Below are positions 39,974 to 52,460 of a stretch of DNA of 64,000 nucleotides, piece by piece. Origin of the DNA: Ichthyophthirius multifiliis (lineage: Eukaryota > Ciliophora > Oligohymenophorea > Hymenostomatida). The notes under the pieces are model-generated. The model saw only the letters and a program-made list of their open reading frames with translations. It was not told the DNA's origin and searched no databases. The stretch spans positions 124,001 to 188,000 of the forward strand of contig NW_004086788.1 of assembly GCF_000220395.1 (NCBI RefSeq). Reading direction: 5' to 3'. Position numbers and translations under genes: made by a program. Each line of letters begins with the position of its first letter. Position 1 is the first letter of the stretch.

Positions 39974-42900
39974 ATGTAAATTAGTAAATCGTCTTTATAA
40001 TCAAATTAAATATAATAAATCACACAATAAAAGATCTTGAATTTATATTCATTAGATTATAAAAACCCTTCCATACCAAGAATTTTAATTTCATAAAATA
40101 GTTTAGAAAATTTACAAAATTAAATTTACATAGAAAATGATTTTTAAAGTATAATTAGTAATGGTCTTTAATATTAATACAAAAAGAAATATAATCCTTA
40201 TTAAATACCTCCTGATTGGGACATAGCAGAAAACCATGCGGTATAAAAAATTATGTTATTTTTAATTTTTTTATATATATATATGAAAATATAAAAAATT
40301 CTATTAAAATCAAAATTTTATTAATTATAAAGAAAAAAATCTTATATTAAAATTAAATAAATTTTTTGATTTCACTATTTTGTTTCAGATAAAAATATAT
40401 GTATATTACAATAAAAAAGTTTATATTTTATTTTATGTTTCTTATTACTAAAATTATATAAATAATAGAATTCAAATAAATTTGGAAAATCTAAATTATT
40501 TTAATATAATTAAAATAATAATTAAGATTAAATTACAGAATTATGTCCCTGTTGTAATTTTGAAATTGTAAAAAAATACTAATCTATAAAATAATTTTTT
40601 AATATAATATGTTAAGAATAAAAGATCAATAAAAATATGTGAAAATACATCAAAATTTACTTTTTTAGGATCTGGGTATCCCCTATTTTTCAGCTATATC
40701 AAATGCTGTTTAGCTCTTATAGGTGCAATACTAATAACATCAGGATAATATAATTTAATATCAAATTTTTATGGGAGAAGTTGCAATAAAAAGCTAAATA
40801 TGTAAAAAAGAAACAAATGCAGAGCTGATTGGATTTCAATGTTTACAATAGTAAATAAGAAATTTTAATTAAATTTAGGAGAAATTTAAGATATGTTAAA
40901 TTTTACAACAATAATTGTGTTAATGATTATTTTATTTTTGTTTAGGAAATAATAAAAAGAAATAGATATTTAATGTGATATTGCAGAGCTAACTCCTTCT
41001 GATTATTCAATTATAGTATATCTTATAAATATAAATTATTTAATTTTTTTTATTAATATTAATAATTATTAACAAACATTTAGATTAAAAATTTACCTAT
41101 TGATACAAAAGAAAGTGATTTATTTAGTTATTTTTAAAGTATGAATATTAATAATCAATATGTTTATGTTAGTGAAGTTAACATGATATATAATATTTAA
41201 GATATTTTAAAATAAAGAGATTAAATTTAAGATTTGATAAAAGAAAAATAGAAACATATAAAATATATAATATAAAATCCAGATTTAAATTTAAACTTAT
41301 AGTAAAATACATTATATTTAAAATTTTTATTATTATAAATAACAAATAAATATAAAAGATATGAAGCATAATAATGGGATTATAAATTATAAATAGAAGA
41401 GTCAAAACTACGTTAAATAAAATAACAAACAAGATACAATAAAAATTTATTCTCAGGAAATGCAATCATTGCTTTTTAAACCGAACAGCAAAAAAATTTA
41501 GTATTAAGTAAAGCGAAAAAATCATGGATAAAATAAATAATTGAAGCGGTTTTATTTTAATAAAATGAATAAAAAGAATTAATATATAAAAATGATTAAA
41601 TCATATAGTAATTAATATTATATAAATAAAAATAATAATTAAAATAAAATAATATAAAACAAAATTTAAAATAAATAAGTGTTGAATAAGCACCAGAGCC
41701 GTTAGATATTATATGGGAGAATTTCATTTACAGTGAAGTTAACAAAATAATAATATATTTTTATAGTTTTTTGATTACATCAATGCTTTTTGTTATTTGT
41801 TCTTATTTAATCTACATTTTAACTAAATATGAAATAGACTCAGTCTAAAGTAATAATGATACACATAAAGAAGAAATTGAAAAATCTTAATATGAAGACA
41901 CTTCATAGTAAATAATAAATTTAATTATATAGTAATTACCTACGATTGCTGTTTCATTTGTTTTGGTTATTATAAATTCTATTTTAATAGAATAGGCTTT
42001 AAGAATTATTGTAAACTTTGAAAAATATAGAACTATTACATTATATAATGTTAATCTAGCTCAAAAACTTTCGCTTTTTCTTTTTATTAATAGTGCTTTA
42101 GTAACATGGTATATAAATGCATATTACACAGGTAAAAAAAATATTATTTTATATTTTAAATTTATATATATTAAAGAAAACTTATTTGGTGAAGGAGGTT
42201 TAATTTATACAATTTTTTATTTTTTTGTTTTAAATTCAGCATCTTCTTTTGCTTCAAATTTTATAACTCCTTTAGATTTTTTAAAGAAATTTATGATTTT
42301 TTTATATAAAAAATAAGGATAGAAATGTCTTTTAACTTAATAATAAGCAAATAAGTATAATTAATATATATTTTAATTTAAAAAATAATAGATTACATGA
42401 ATTGCCTTCATATGAAATAGAAATAGGATATGTAGATGTTTTAAAAACTATGTATATGACTGCTTTTTATTGTCCTTTAATTCCTTTAGGATTAATTTTT
42501 TCATTTATTGGTATTTTTATTTATTATTGGACACATAAAGTTCGTATTATTAAATATAATTTTATTTATTTTAAAATAAAATATAATCTATATTTATGTT
42601 ATTTTGTTGTAAATAAAAAAGTTTGCATTCTTAAATTTTAAAACTGTAAATAAATAAATGAGTTCGAAACTTTCAGTTGAAATGACTGAATATTTAGAAT
42701 ATACGATTTTTATATTTGCAGTTTCTAATAGTTTGTTTACTTATTACACGTATAATTAAATATCTTATTTATAAATTTCAGGAGCGGTATTAGCTATTTT
42801 ATATTCAATCCTACCAATTTAACTTATTGTCGAAAATATATTCTTTTATGATGAAGTTGATGAATAGATTAATTATGAATAAGCGTAGTCTAAATTTATT

Positions 42901-42984
42901 GCCACTTATAAATAATGTAATCCTGTAACATCAGATACAATTTATGATTTAAAGATTAAAAATGATTTAATTATTGTTTTGTGA
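39974..42984 (+). CDS. OSCA/TMEM63-type membrane channel
   Basis: Starts MQISKSSLQSNQIQQI, followed by IPPDWDIAENHAV. A cysteine block ELCPCCNFEIV precedes the first helix region GSGYPLFFSYIKCCLALIG. Then come LNFTTIIVLMIILFLF, the juxtamembrane text EIDIQCDIAELTPSDYSIIV, a long cytoplasmic coiled stretch, and the OSCA/TMEM63 signature EPLDIIWENF. Helices follow (IIIYFYSFLITSMLFVIC, LPTIAVSFVLVIINSILIE, KLSLFLFINSALVTWYIN, MYMTAFYCPLIPLGLIFSF, ISGAVLAILYSILPI), ending at TGA 42982-42984. Members of this family are osmo/mechanosensitive cation channels, with the pore in the RSN1-like helices. Several introns, for example one starting near 40240, split the gene; not all were placed. Family placement rests on motif order. 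Confidence 0.75.
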
Positions 42985-44645
42985 TATTTCATAATCATGA
43001 TATCGTTTTTTTAAATTAAAAAAAGCATATTATAAATGATCTAATATTTATATAATTAATTTATTATATATTAATGATAATGTATTTAATAAAAATTATA
43101 GTTTATAAAAATATTTTAATATAAATGATTATTTAAATATTATTTCATAATTTTTAAAAAGTTTATAATTTATATTAAATATTTAAAAGATATAAATTTT
43201 CTATTTTATTCAAATGTAAATCTAACTATAAATAATCTTATTAAGTTTCTTAATATAAATCAAATAATTACAATTCATTTTTAATATTCCATCTAATTAT
43301 TTACTTAGTATTTATTTTATATTAGATTATTTATAAGGACATAAAGAAATAACCTTTCCTTTTTCTAAAATTTATCCAAAAAAAGAAGAGTAGAATGAAT
43401 TAATATAACAAAGTAAACAAAGTATTTAGAGATCTAATGTATTTTAAATGTTTAGCTTGTTTTTTATTTAATTATTCCAAATTTTATATATAAATAACTT
43501 AATTTTATATTATTTTTTATATAAGAACTAACTATATTAACAAAAATACCTTTATTCATTATTTTTTTCATATTGATTGAATTTTTTTTTAAAATTACAC
43601 AAAAATAAAAATAAAAAATTAGAAAAAGCAATATAAAATATTTGATTAAATATTATTTATTATATGATTGCAAATTCTATTTTTTTATAATAAAAATATT
43701 CAATATATGTTAAAGGAGAATTCAATTAAAATGATTCTGATTCATTTTAATCAATAAATAAGTTATTATAATCAAATAATAAATTTATTTTATACTTTTT
43801 AATAATTAATATTTTAATCATTTAAAATTATTTATTATATATAATTGGTATTTTATTAATTTTTTTTGTAATAAATAATTAATATTTTTAGTGTTATTTA
43901 AACTTATAAAAAATATGTATTATGTCTTTTAGGAAAAATTTAAACAGTTATAATTCTAAAAAAGGTATTAAAAATTTTGATAAATCAGGAATTTAATTAT
44001 TATTAAAATTAAACTAATGCTAATTAATATTGTACAGCAAATATAATTTAATAAATTTTATTTTATAATCAATAAAAATTAAATTTCTTCAAATATTTTA
44101 CTTATTACAGTATAAAATCCAAAATAAATTAATTTTTTAATATATTCACATATTTTATAATTATAGCAAAAATTCATGTCTAAAGTTTCCTAATTTCCAC
44201 CAGAGAAACAATAAATTCCTTCATAAGAAATCAAAATTTAGAGCTTTTAAGTATAAGGATTTCATATTTAGTAGTTTTTTAATTTTTTTAATTGAAAATA
44301 ATTCTAAAAAAATAAGAAAATTAATGAATTTAAATTTTTAGTAATTTAAGATTCTATCATAAAATTAAAATATGTTTTTATTAATAAATAATATTTTTTA
44401 ATTTAAAAATTTAATATCATTATTATTTAATTAATATATAAAAATAATAATATTTACAATTAAATAATCATGTAAATTTATTCAATGAAGAATAAATATT
44501 TAATTAAAAATAAAATGTTATCATTCTATATTATAAATATTTATATAATTATAACAAATGTTAAAATTAAAATTATAATTTCGTAGTATTTTTATTATTC
44601 AAAAAATGTAAACAAATATAAATCATCCAATATATAAAATACATT
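42985..44645. other. AT-rich region with weak coding traces
   Basis: No firm gene. Short plus-strand blocks look coding but cannot be joined. About 43340-43450 reads GHKEITFPFSKIYPKKEEQN and QSKQSIQRSN. The 39-codon ORF at 44176 is listed separately. Both could be exons of an unrecognised gene or decayed sequence. Confidence 0.4.
44176..44295 (+). CDS. Short ORF, unknown
   Basis: ATG 44176 opens about 39 codons with Gln-rich text (MSKVSQFPPEKQQIPSQEI, KIQSFQVQGFHIQQ) before a TGA. The many TAA/TAG codons used as Gln resemble real ciliate coding sequence rather than chance. A GTATAAG in the ORF could be an intron donor, so this may be a first exon. No family recognised. Confidence 0.25.
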
Positions 44646-45316
44646 TCAAAAAAGTTCATTATATTATGAATCTATACTTTGTGATTATTTTTCAAGTTTA
44701 GAAGCAAATTAATCAATCATAAATTTGTTTTGTTGATTATTTTATTAATTTTTACTTTCTTGTTCTAAAATTTCATAATCACTTTAAATTTCTTCAATTT
44801 CATCTTCCTTATTTTCTTTTATTTCTTCTGTTTCTTTTATTTCTTCAATTTCTTATTCTTCTTCTGAAGTATCATTTTCTTTTTATTCGTTGATATGATT
44901 ATCTTATTAATTATTTTCTTCATTCAAATTTTTATTTTTAGAATTATTAGCTTTTAAATTCATTTACATTTCTATTTTTAATTTAAATAAAATAAAAATA
45001 TTAAATATGATTTATTATCAAACCTTTTAATTGTTCTGCAAATGATTCAAATCCTATTTCATTTAAAGCATTTAAAATGCAATTTTTTGTTAGCTTTTTT
45101 TTATTGTTATTTCCTTAATTATATTTTGATCTATTTTATATAATGAAGATTAAAATAAACTTAAAAATACATGTATGATAAATAAAATAAAAATAAAGAT
45201 AAGCATTTCGAAAATTCTTTCCTAAAATTAGAAGAAAATAATATTTCTTTAGGTAATTTTTATTTTAAAAAATTTAAAATAATAGAATTTTGAATTTCAG
45301 GAATTTTATCAGACAT
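44646..45316 (-). CDS. POLE3/DPB4-like histone-fold protein
   Basis: ATG 45316 begins MSDKIPEIQNSIILNFLKQ, followed by LPKEILFSSNFRKEFSKC. This is the first histone-fold helix of the NF-YB/POLE3 class ([20 protein letters not shown] in animals). The fold continues FILIFIIQNRSKYNQGNNNK and LTKNCILNALNEIGFESFAE, the second half of the POLE3 fold. The C-terminus is a long acidic tail (NDTSEEEQEIEEIKETEEIK), as in POLE3/CHRAC17. The family serves as a small subunit of DNA polymerase epsilon and of CHRAC remodellers. One intron (GTTTGATAATAAATC...AAATAG) precedes the tail. The junction between FSKC and FILIF changes frame without an obvious GT donor, so that exon border is uncertain. Confidence 0.75.
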
Positions 45317-45384
45317 TAAAAGAATAAAAAAAAAAGATTTATTTGTAAAAAAATTTAAAAAAAAAATAAAAATATAGGTACAAA

Positions 45385-45448
<64 letters not shown>

Positions 45449-45701
45449 TAAATAATAAATAATAAATAATAAATGAAAAATAATAATAGTATATGATATA
45501 TAATATTAATTTATTATATTAAATTAATCAATAAATAAATCATATTTTTATTATATATTTTATATTATTATAAAAACATTAATTATAATAGATAAAAGTG
45601 AATATATAACCTTTATTTTTATTTTCATTTAAATTATTTTTTTTAATTTATTTTCTTCATTATTTTGATTTAATTAATATGTTTTTTATTTAATAATTTC
45701 A
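45317..45701. other. Intergenic microsatellite-rich gap
   Basis: Contains (TA)n at about 45389-45442 running directly into (AATAAAT)-type repeats to about 45475; no gene. Confidence 0.7.
45389..45475. repeat. (TA)n then AATAAAT repeats
   Basis: About 26 TA units followed by several AAATAAT units. Confidence 0.9.
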
Positions 45702-46313
45702 TCATTAACTTGCTTCTTAAGAATTTATTTTTATATATATTTTTTCTTTATTTTCTCCTCCTATACTTATTCCTTTTCCTTTAAAAATTTATTATTAATT
45801 GTTTTTTATATTTATTATTTAATAATTGTTATTTCCTTTTGAAGTTGTATTATTTCTTACTTATTTCATCGGATCACTTTTGATACCCTAAAATATTTCT
45901 TTAGGTAAGCAACACCTAAAAATATTTCCTAAAGAAGCTACTCTGTTAACGTATTTAGGAATGCTTTTTCCAAGTAGCTTTTCACATACTGCATTAGAAA
46001 AATGATTGCAGTTTCTTTATAATACATCATATGTATTACCCGCAAACTCTTTTTTTAAATCTTCTAATATTTAATTTACTTCACTGTAATTTAATTTACA
46101 TTCTCCGATATATTAACTTGTCCTAAAAACAACGTTACCGTTTGTAAATTCTTTTGGTACTGATTAACATACCCCTGTTGAGCTTCCTTCGTGGCCTCCA
46201 AAATGGTATTCATTATTATCTATTTAAATTCCAGTATGGAATACTCCGAAGCCTATGGAATGCAAAAAATAATTTGCTGGAGTTAAATCATATATATTTA
46301 AATAAATTTTCAT
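45702..46313 (-). CDS. PPPDE/DeSI-type peptidase (203 aa)
   Basis: Intronless 204-codon frame from ATG 46313 to TGA 45704-45702. The N-terminus MKIYLNIYDLTPAN leads to SIGFGVFHTGIQID, with catalytic His26, and YHFGGHEGSSTGV. YDVLQRNCNHFSNAVCEKLL carries the catalytic Cys102. KSIPKYVNRVASLG and FRCCLPKEIF complete the DeSI-2-like fold. PPPDE enzymes are papain-like cysteine peptidases that remove SUMO or ubiquitin, or act as protein thioesterases. Both catalytic residues are present. The last 60 residues are a Gln/Asn-rich tail. The length fits DeSI-2 relatives. Confidence 0.9.
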
Positions 46314-46896
46314 TTTTTTTTAATTATTAATTTTATTTTATTTAATAAATTTTTAAAATTATTAGTATATATTTTTTTGTTCAATTAATAATTATCAAAA
46401 AAATAAAATTTCAAAAAAATATTTACAAAACTATAAATATAATTATTGATTGTAATTTTTTATAATTTATTTATATATATTATTGTTTCTGATTTTATAT
46501 TTTCTGTAATCCTTTTAAAAAAAAAAAAATTTATATATTTTTTTGGAATTTTGTTTTAGTTAATTTAGTTTTAAAATAAATTAAATTAAAAATTATTAAT
46601 TTAATTTTTTTTTATAATAAATTTTGAATTAAATCAAAATATTATATTTTAATTAGATGTTTCTGATTCAATTAATATGCATTAATATAATTATAAATAT
46701 TAATATTTTAATTAATAATAATATCATCATAAAAACTAACTTAAAAAAAAACATTCTATTCATTTATAAATCTTAAATAAATTATTTAAAATTTTTATTA
46801 TAAAGTATATATTTTAATAGAAAAATAATTATGTAATTAATTATAAGATTTTTACTTTTTGATTGTATAATTTATAAAATAGTTTTATAAAAAAAA
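46314..46896. other. Divergent intergenic region
   Basis: Separates the 5' ends of the DeSI gene (-) and the NSRP1-like gene (+), so it holds both promoters. No motif stands out. Confidence 0.6.
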
Positions 46897-47990
46897 ATGA
46901 AGAATATCTTCGGAAATATTGATGATGATGAAAATGAACCTGAACAAAGTTAAAAAAATAAATTTAATTCATCAAATAAAAATTATTTACTATAATAAAT
47001 GCAGCATAAAAGATATTAAGTATTAAAAATTATATTAATTTTTTTAATTTGTATTCAAAAATAATTTAAATTTTTAAATATTTAAAAAACATTTAAGGAA
47101 AATGAATAAGCTGTAAAACTATTAATGGAAGATCCAACTCTTTTTGATTATGATGGTGAATATGATAATATAAAAAATTAAAGATAGTAATAATAACATT
47201 AACTAAAATAATAAAAAGTAAAAAAAAATTAATTTAGAAAAAATAAATATTAATAAATTTGAAGAAAGAAAGCCAAATTATTGGTAAAATTATGGAGGCA
47301 AAATAAAGAAGAGATAGAGAAATTATTATTATGAGAGAAAGATTAGCAGATAAAGAGTTATAAATAAATGGACTTTCTTCTTAAAATGAACAAAGATATA
47401 TTACTTCTTCTTATTTAAAGCAACTTGAAGAAAATAGAATTTTCGAAGAAAATGATAGAAAAAAAGAAGAGAAAAATGAATAAAATTCTGCATTTAAAAA
47501 GGTTTTAATTTTATTAATTTTATATTTTTATTATTTTTAAAAAGGGCTCTCTTGAAAATTTTCACAGAAATTTGCTTTCAAATAAATTAATTGATAGAAG
47601 AGAAATAAAATAAGAATTAGAAAATAATTAGAAAAATATTGAAAAAAAAAAAATACTTAAAAAGGAATAGAAATAAATATTGATTAAAATTTAAAGCATT
47701 AGTAAAAATTAAATAAATAAAATGAAAAAAATTATACAAGATCTAATTCTAGATCTAGATCAAGATCAAAATCAAAACAAAAAGAAGAAAAATTAAAAAT
47801 AAACAAATAATAAGATAAAATTTAGGCATAAAATTTATTATCAGAAAAAATAGAGTTATTGAATTAAGAAGTAGAAAATAACTAAAAAGAACAAAAACAA
47901 TATAAATAAGATAAAATCTTATCAGCTAAAGAAAGGTATTTACAAAGAAAAAACTAGTAATCATAATTCAAATAATAAAATTAATAATGA
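46897..47990 (+). CDS. NSRP1-like nuclear speckle splicing regulator
   Basis: Starts MKNIFGNIDDDENEPEQS. Next is the conserved block AVKLLMEDPTLFDYDGEYD, matching the NSRP1/CCDC55 domain, then EERKPNY, GKIMEAKQRRDREIIIMRER, DKELQINGLSSQNEQRYITS and SYLKQLEENR. An RS-like stretch (NSRSRSRSKSKQK) at about 47745-47790 and a C-terminal AKERYLQRKN match the family. NSRP1 proteins bind RNA and shape splice-site choice in nuclear speckles. Introns lie near 47020-47100, 47220-47270 and 47500-47545. Between KPNY and GKIMEA the frame does not join cleanly, so one exon border or base call there is uncertain. Confidence 0.75.
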
Positions 47991-48114
47991 AAAAATAATA
48001 GTTATTCTAAATAAATTGTAAATCGAAAAATATTAATTTTTAATTTGGTTTAAGGATAATTTAATTGAATATTTAATATATTTTTTTATAATTTAATAAT
48101 TTTATATAAAATTT

Positions 48115-49945
48115 TCATTTTAACTATAATTCATTTATTTAAAATTCAACAAATTAATTATTATTTGTTTAATCTATTAATTCTTTCAAATTATCATCTA
48201 TTAAAAAACTATTTTTTAAAATATATATTATAATATTAATTATAAATTATTTACCTATTTTTTATATAAACTTTTTATAGAGTATCAACTGTTTATATCT
48301 CTTTGATAAAATAAGTAAAAATTTAAAATGATTTAATACTTTTATTATTAATATTAAAAAATGTTTTAATAGTAATATAGAAAATAAATAATGATTTTAC
48401 CCAAAGTCAAAGTAAAAAATTTTTAGATTTATTTATTTTTTAAGAAAATTTATTATTTTGTTTGTTTAATGTAAAGTTAATGATTAATTTTCAATCTAAA
48501 AACACAAAAACAAAAGTTCTAAATTAAATTTTTCTAATATTTAAAAAAACCAATTTATTTAATATTCTGAAAAACAAAATATCTCTTAACTAAAAAAAAA
48601 ATGATAAAAAATAAAATTAAATAATTTACTCATAAACTATTTAAATTTTTTTTAAATTTTATATTTAGCTTAAATTTAAAGCTAAATTTTATAAGCAATT
48701 AATTAGATAAAATTATTCTTATTAATTTTAATTTAAATCTAAAGAAATATTAATCTATTAATTTTGAATTATTTAATTAAAATCATTAGATTTAAAAGTT
48801 AATAAGTTAATTTCTAAACATTCTAATAATTTAAAATTTTTAATACAACTATTTAATTACAAATAATACTCTTCAGAAATTAAATTTTAAATTACTTATT
48901 TAGATATTAATAAAAAATAAAAAATATAAAATAAATAAATAAATAAATAAATTAAATAATTAAATAAATATATTATTAAATTAAATAATTTATATAATAT
49001 TTTATTTTTTTTTTTTTCTTTTATTACATCAACCTTAGTTACAAATTTTTCAATTATTTTATATTTTATATACTTTCAATTAATACTCTGAATGAATCCT
49101 CTTTTATTCCACTTTTTGTATATATAATTATATTTATTTTCAAAATATATATATATTATTCAACCTTATATTTAATTATAAATTTTATAGCTTTTTTAAA
49201 TTACTTATACTTTTTAAAAATATATTGATTTCAATTTGTCCAAAAGTTACTATATCTCTTTTTATATATAAATTATTTAATTTTTTATGTAAATTTTAAT
49301 ATATTAATACTTAAATTTAACATTTAAAGATTATAAATTTTTTAATTTATTTAAAGATTCTCCAAAGCTTTTTAAAAAATTATAATGAAAATTTTCTTTA
49401 ATAAATCTTTTTAAAAAATTTCATATTAATAATTAATAATATTATTTATTAATAAATTAAAATTTTTATTAATAAATTATAATTAAAATTTATATTTATA
49501 TTTATCAATAAAATTTTATTATTTTTATTATGATATGCTTTTATAATATTAACTATTTATTATATTTACTCAGAATTATAGCTTTCTATATTAATTTATA
49601 ATGATTAAAGTTATTATAAATCTTATAAGCTTCTTATAATATAAAGTAAAGCAAACTAATTACTTTTATATAATGTTCTAAATTAATATTATTAAAAAAA
49701 ATATTAAAAACTTATATTTAAAAATATTTTTACTTAAAATATAAATTTATTATCTTTAGATTTTTAAGAGTAGAAATAAAATTAGAAAGCTGTTAAGATG
49801 ATTCATCATCTAAAATTTCATTTTGAAAAAATTATAAATCTAATTATTTCAATGTTTAGATATTTTAAATATTATTTAAATATTCTTAGAATTACAAATT
49901 AACGTTTTAATTATCTCTTTTTTTAAAATAATATTATTTTTTCAT
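48115..49945 (-). CDS. Leucine-rich-repeat protein
   Basis: ATG 49945 opens MKKQYYFKKRDNQ, then repeat-like units: LNNIQNIQTLKQLDLQF, LSNFISTLKNLK, IRSLQDLQQLQSLQINIE, LKSFGESLNKLKNLQSLNV, GIKEDSFRVLIESIQ and SCIKNFKLLECLEINLL. The spacing of leucines and the x-LKxLxLxF pattern mark leucine-rich repeats of the type expanded in ciliates. The last exon ends IDDNLKELIDQTNNN to TGA 48117-48115. Blocks lie in different frames, so several introns or lesions must lie between them, and I did not resolve these. Function is unknown; LRRs usually form a binding surface. Confidence 0.5.
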
Positions 49946-49978
49946 AATTTTTATTTTTATTTTTTATGTTATATTTTT

Positions 49979-50049
49979 AAAAAACTCAATAAAAAAAAAT
50001 GCAATATCCATTTTTTTATTCATTTATTTTTTTCGATATTGAGTTTTTT
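49979..50049. repeat. Hairpin with ACTCAAT/ATTGAGT arms
   Basis: AAAAAACTCAATAAAAAAAA pairs with the right arm TATTGAGTTTTTT around a loop of about 35 bases. It sits about 35 bases upstream of the LRR gene start. The same design occurs at 22021-22070 and 57705-57773. Confidence 0.65.
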
Positions 50050-50169
50050 AAAGAAACATAAATAAATAATTTTATATTTAATTAAAATATATTTTTTATA
50101 TACATTAATTTAAGCTATAAGCAAAATAAGTTATTTATATACTATGTGTTTTATATAAGTTTATTAATA

Positions 50170-51460
50170 TCACTATTATATATTTATGTTTGCCTATTAA
50201 ATAAATATAGTTATATTTTATATTTATTATATATATTAATTTTACTAAATATTAATATAAAAGAATTCTATATTATAAACTTAAATAATTTCTTTTGATA
50301 TAGACTCTATTGTTTCTGGAAATAAGCTATAATATAATATATAATTATAAATAACTATAAGTATATATATTAATAAACAATTTTTATTAAAAATTAAAAA
50401 GAATCAAAAAATTTTACATTCTTTATTTAAAATATAATTATTTATATATTTAAAAATATTACTTTGATTTAATAAAATTAATAATTAAATTTGTTCTGAT
50501 ATTTATTATTTTTATTTCTATTTATTAATTTTCTTCAATAATTAATGAACAATTATTTTAATTTTCTTCATATTATTATTCTATTTAAAATATTAAATCA
50601 ATTTCATGAAAAATAATTTAGTTTTATTATAAAACATCAATTATTTACTAAATGATAAATAATTTTCCAAATTTAGTAATTATAATTTAAATTTTTTAAT
50701 TTTGTATATATTTAATTTATATCATTTTCTAAAAATCAGGAAAAATTGCCTACAAAATTTATTAAATATCAATTTAAGAGTTTAAATAAATTGGATTATC
50801 AATATTTAAAGAAACATTTTTTTTTAATTCAATTTATTAGTTATCTAACTTTTTTGGTTGTATAGATTCTCTCATTTTAAAATCAGATTTAATTGAAGAT
50901 TAGTTTGTGTTTAAAATTTAATCTTCTATCCTTGCTAATAATTCTGAATATTCAATATTTGTCTAATTTAATATAGAAACCCATTTATAATCTTAAAAGT
51001 TAATTAATTTTTATTTTATTTGAGAAAAACTATCTAAGAATTTGTTAATTTGAATATTAAATTCATCTTATTTTTTAAATCCTAACTAAAAAGAATTTAA
51101 ACTATTAATAAATTCATTATAATTAAAATCAGATTATATATTTAATATTTCTTAATTAATAATAATTTATATTAGTTTCTCTTATATTTGAATTAATTTC
51201 GTTGTATGTTAATTGATTAGACTTTAAAAAAAATCTTCAATTTAATATATTTGTGATTTTTACTATGATTTACCTAGACTATTAATTAATTGATTAATAT
51301 TGAATAAGTCTTAAATTTAAAAAATATTTTTTTAATGTAATGTATGTTAGTTATTATCGTACAAACATTTTTCACACAATAAATGGTTTTCAAGCTAACA
51401 TTATATATCTAAACATATAAATTATTAAACAAAATTTTAATGATTAATACATATATTCAT
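50170..51460 (-). CDS. B-box-like zinc-binding coiled-coil protein
   Basis: ATG 51460 begins MNICINHQNFVQQFICLDI, then QCQLENHLLCEKCLYDN and QHTLHQKNIFQ. The spacing C-x2-H-x8-C-x4-C-x7-C-x2-C followed by a His pair is that of the B-box-like zinc finger heading many ciliate proteins. The rest is a long helical region (NEFINSLNSFQLGFKKQ, QINKFLDSFSQIKQKL) likely to form a coiled coil. After an intron at about 50340-50480 a last exon reads SLFPETIESISKEII and runs to TGA 50172-50170. No repeat domain (WD40 or kelch) follows, unlike many relatives. Function is unknown. Confidence 0.7.
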
Positions 51461-51479
51461 TTTAAAATATTTATATAAA

Positions 51480-51480
51480 A

Positions 51481-51550
<70 letters not shown>
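51480..51550. repeat. (AAAT)n microsatellite
   Basis: About 17 AAAT units with one interruption (AATTAAAT). Confidence 0.9.
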
Positions 51551-51895
51551 AAAATTAATAAATAATATATTTTAGAATTATTAAATTTTTAAATTTTTTT
51601 TTTATAAATTATTATCTTACAAAATATTTTTTTTTTTTAGATATATATTTTTATTTTTAATATTTATATTTAATAAATTAATAATTTTAATATATTTATC
51701 AATATTATTTTAGTTTTTTATATATATATTTATTTTTTTATATCATTATTTATTTTAATTATTAATATAATTTATAAAAGAATATTTATATTTAATTTAT
51801 TTTTATATTATATATATTTATATATTTAATTTAAATTTAATATTATTATATTAATAAATAATATATTATTTATATAATATATCTTAAAAAAAATA

Positions 51896-51920
51896 TCTAA
51901 TCTAATCTAATCTAATCTAA
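51896..51920. repeat. (TCTAA)5 repeat
   Basis: Five perfect TCTAA units. This is not the ciliate telomere repeat (CCCCAA/TTGGGG). Confidence 0.85.
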
Positions 51921-52460
51921 TTTTTTTTTTTTTAAACATACAATTTATTATATTTTATTTATATTTTTTATTTATTTTTTAAAATTAAAATTTTTTTTTT
52001 TTATATTATATATATATTTTTATTAAATTTTATGAAATTTTAAGTTTAAATTTAATTTTTTTTTTATATTTATTTTTATTATATTAAATTTATAAAAATT
52101 TTTGTAAAATAAATATTTAAATAAATTTACAAATTTATTTATCTTTATAAATACAATATTTATAATTTACACATTTTTTTAAATAAAATGTAATTTCATT
52201 TTATACAATAAGTTATAATCTTATATAAGATATCGAATTGCATAAAAAAATTTATGATTTTTTTGCAAGATTAATTAGAATTTAAAATATTATAAAATTT
52301 TATTTTAGTATTTGTATAATTTACTTAACATTTAGATATTGATTATAAAATAATAAATATAATGCAATGAAAATAAATAAGTTAGTTTAGCATATATTGC
52401 ATATATGTAAGAAATATTTCTCATTTATAATATATACTTTAATTAATATTAGTTTAAGTT

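Larger units (their letters stand above)
51461..52460. other. Simple-repeat-rich intergenic region
   Basis: No gene. It contains (AAAT)n at 51480-51550 and (TCTAA)5 at 51896-51920, plus long T runs. Confidence 0.7.

Noticed and set aside
51896-51920. (TCTAA)5 as a telomere
   Set aside because: Oligohymenophorean telomeres are CCCCAA/TTGGGG (or CCC[C/A]AA); this has no G/C tract, is internal and is only five units long.
48000-52400. CRISPR-like array from regular AAAT/TTTA repeats
   Set aside because: These are microsatellites with no unique spacers of constant length, in a eukaryotic nuclear genome.
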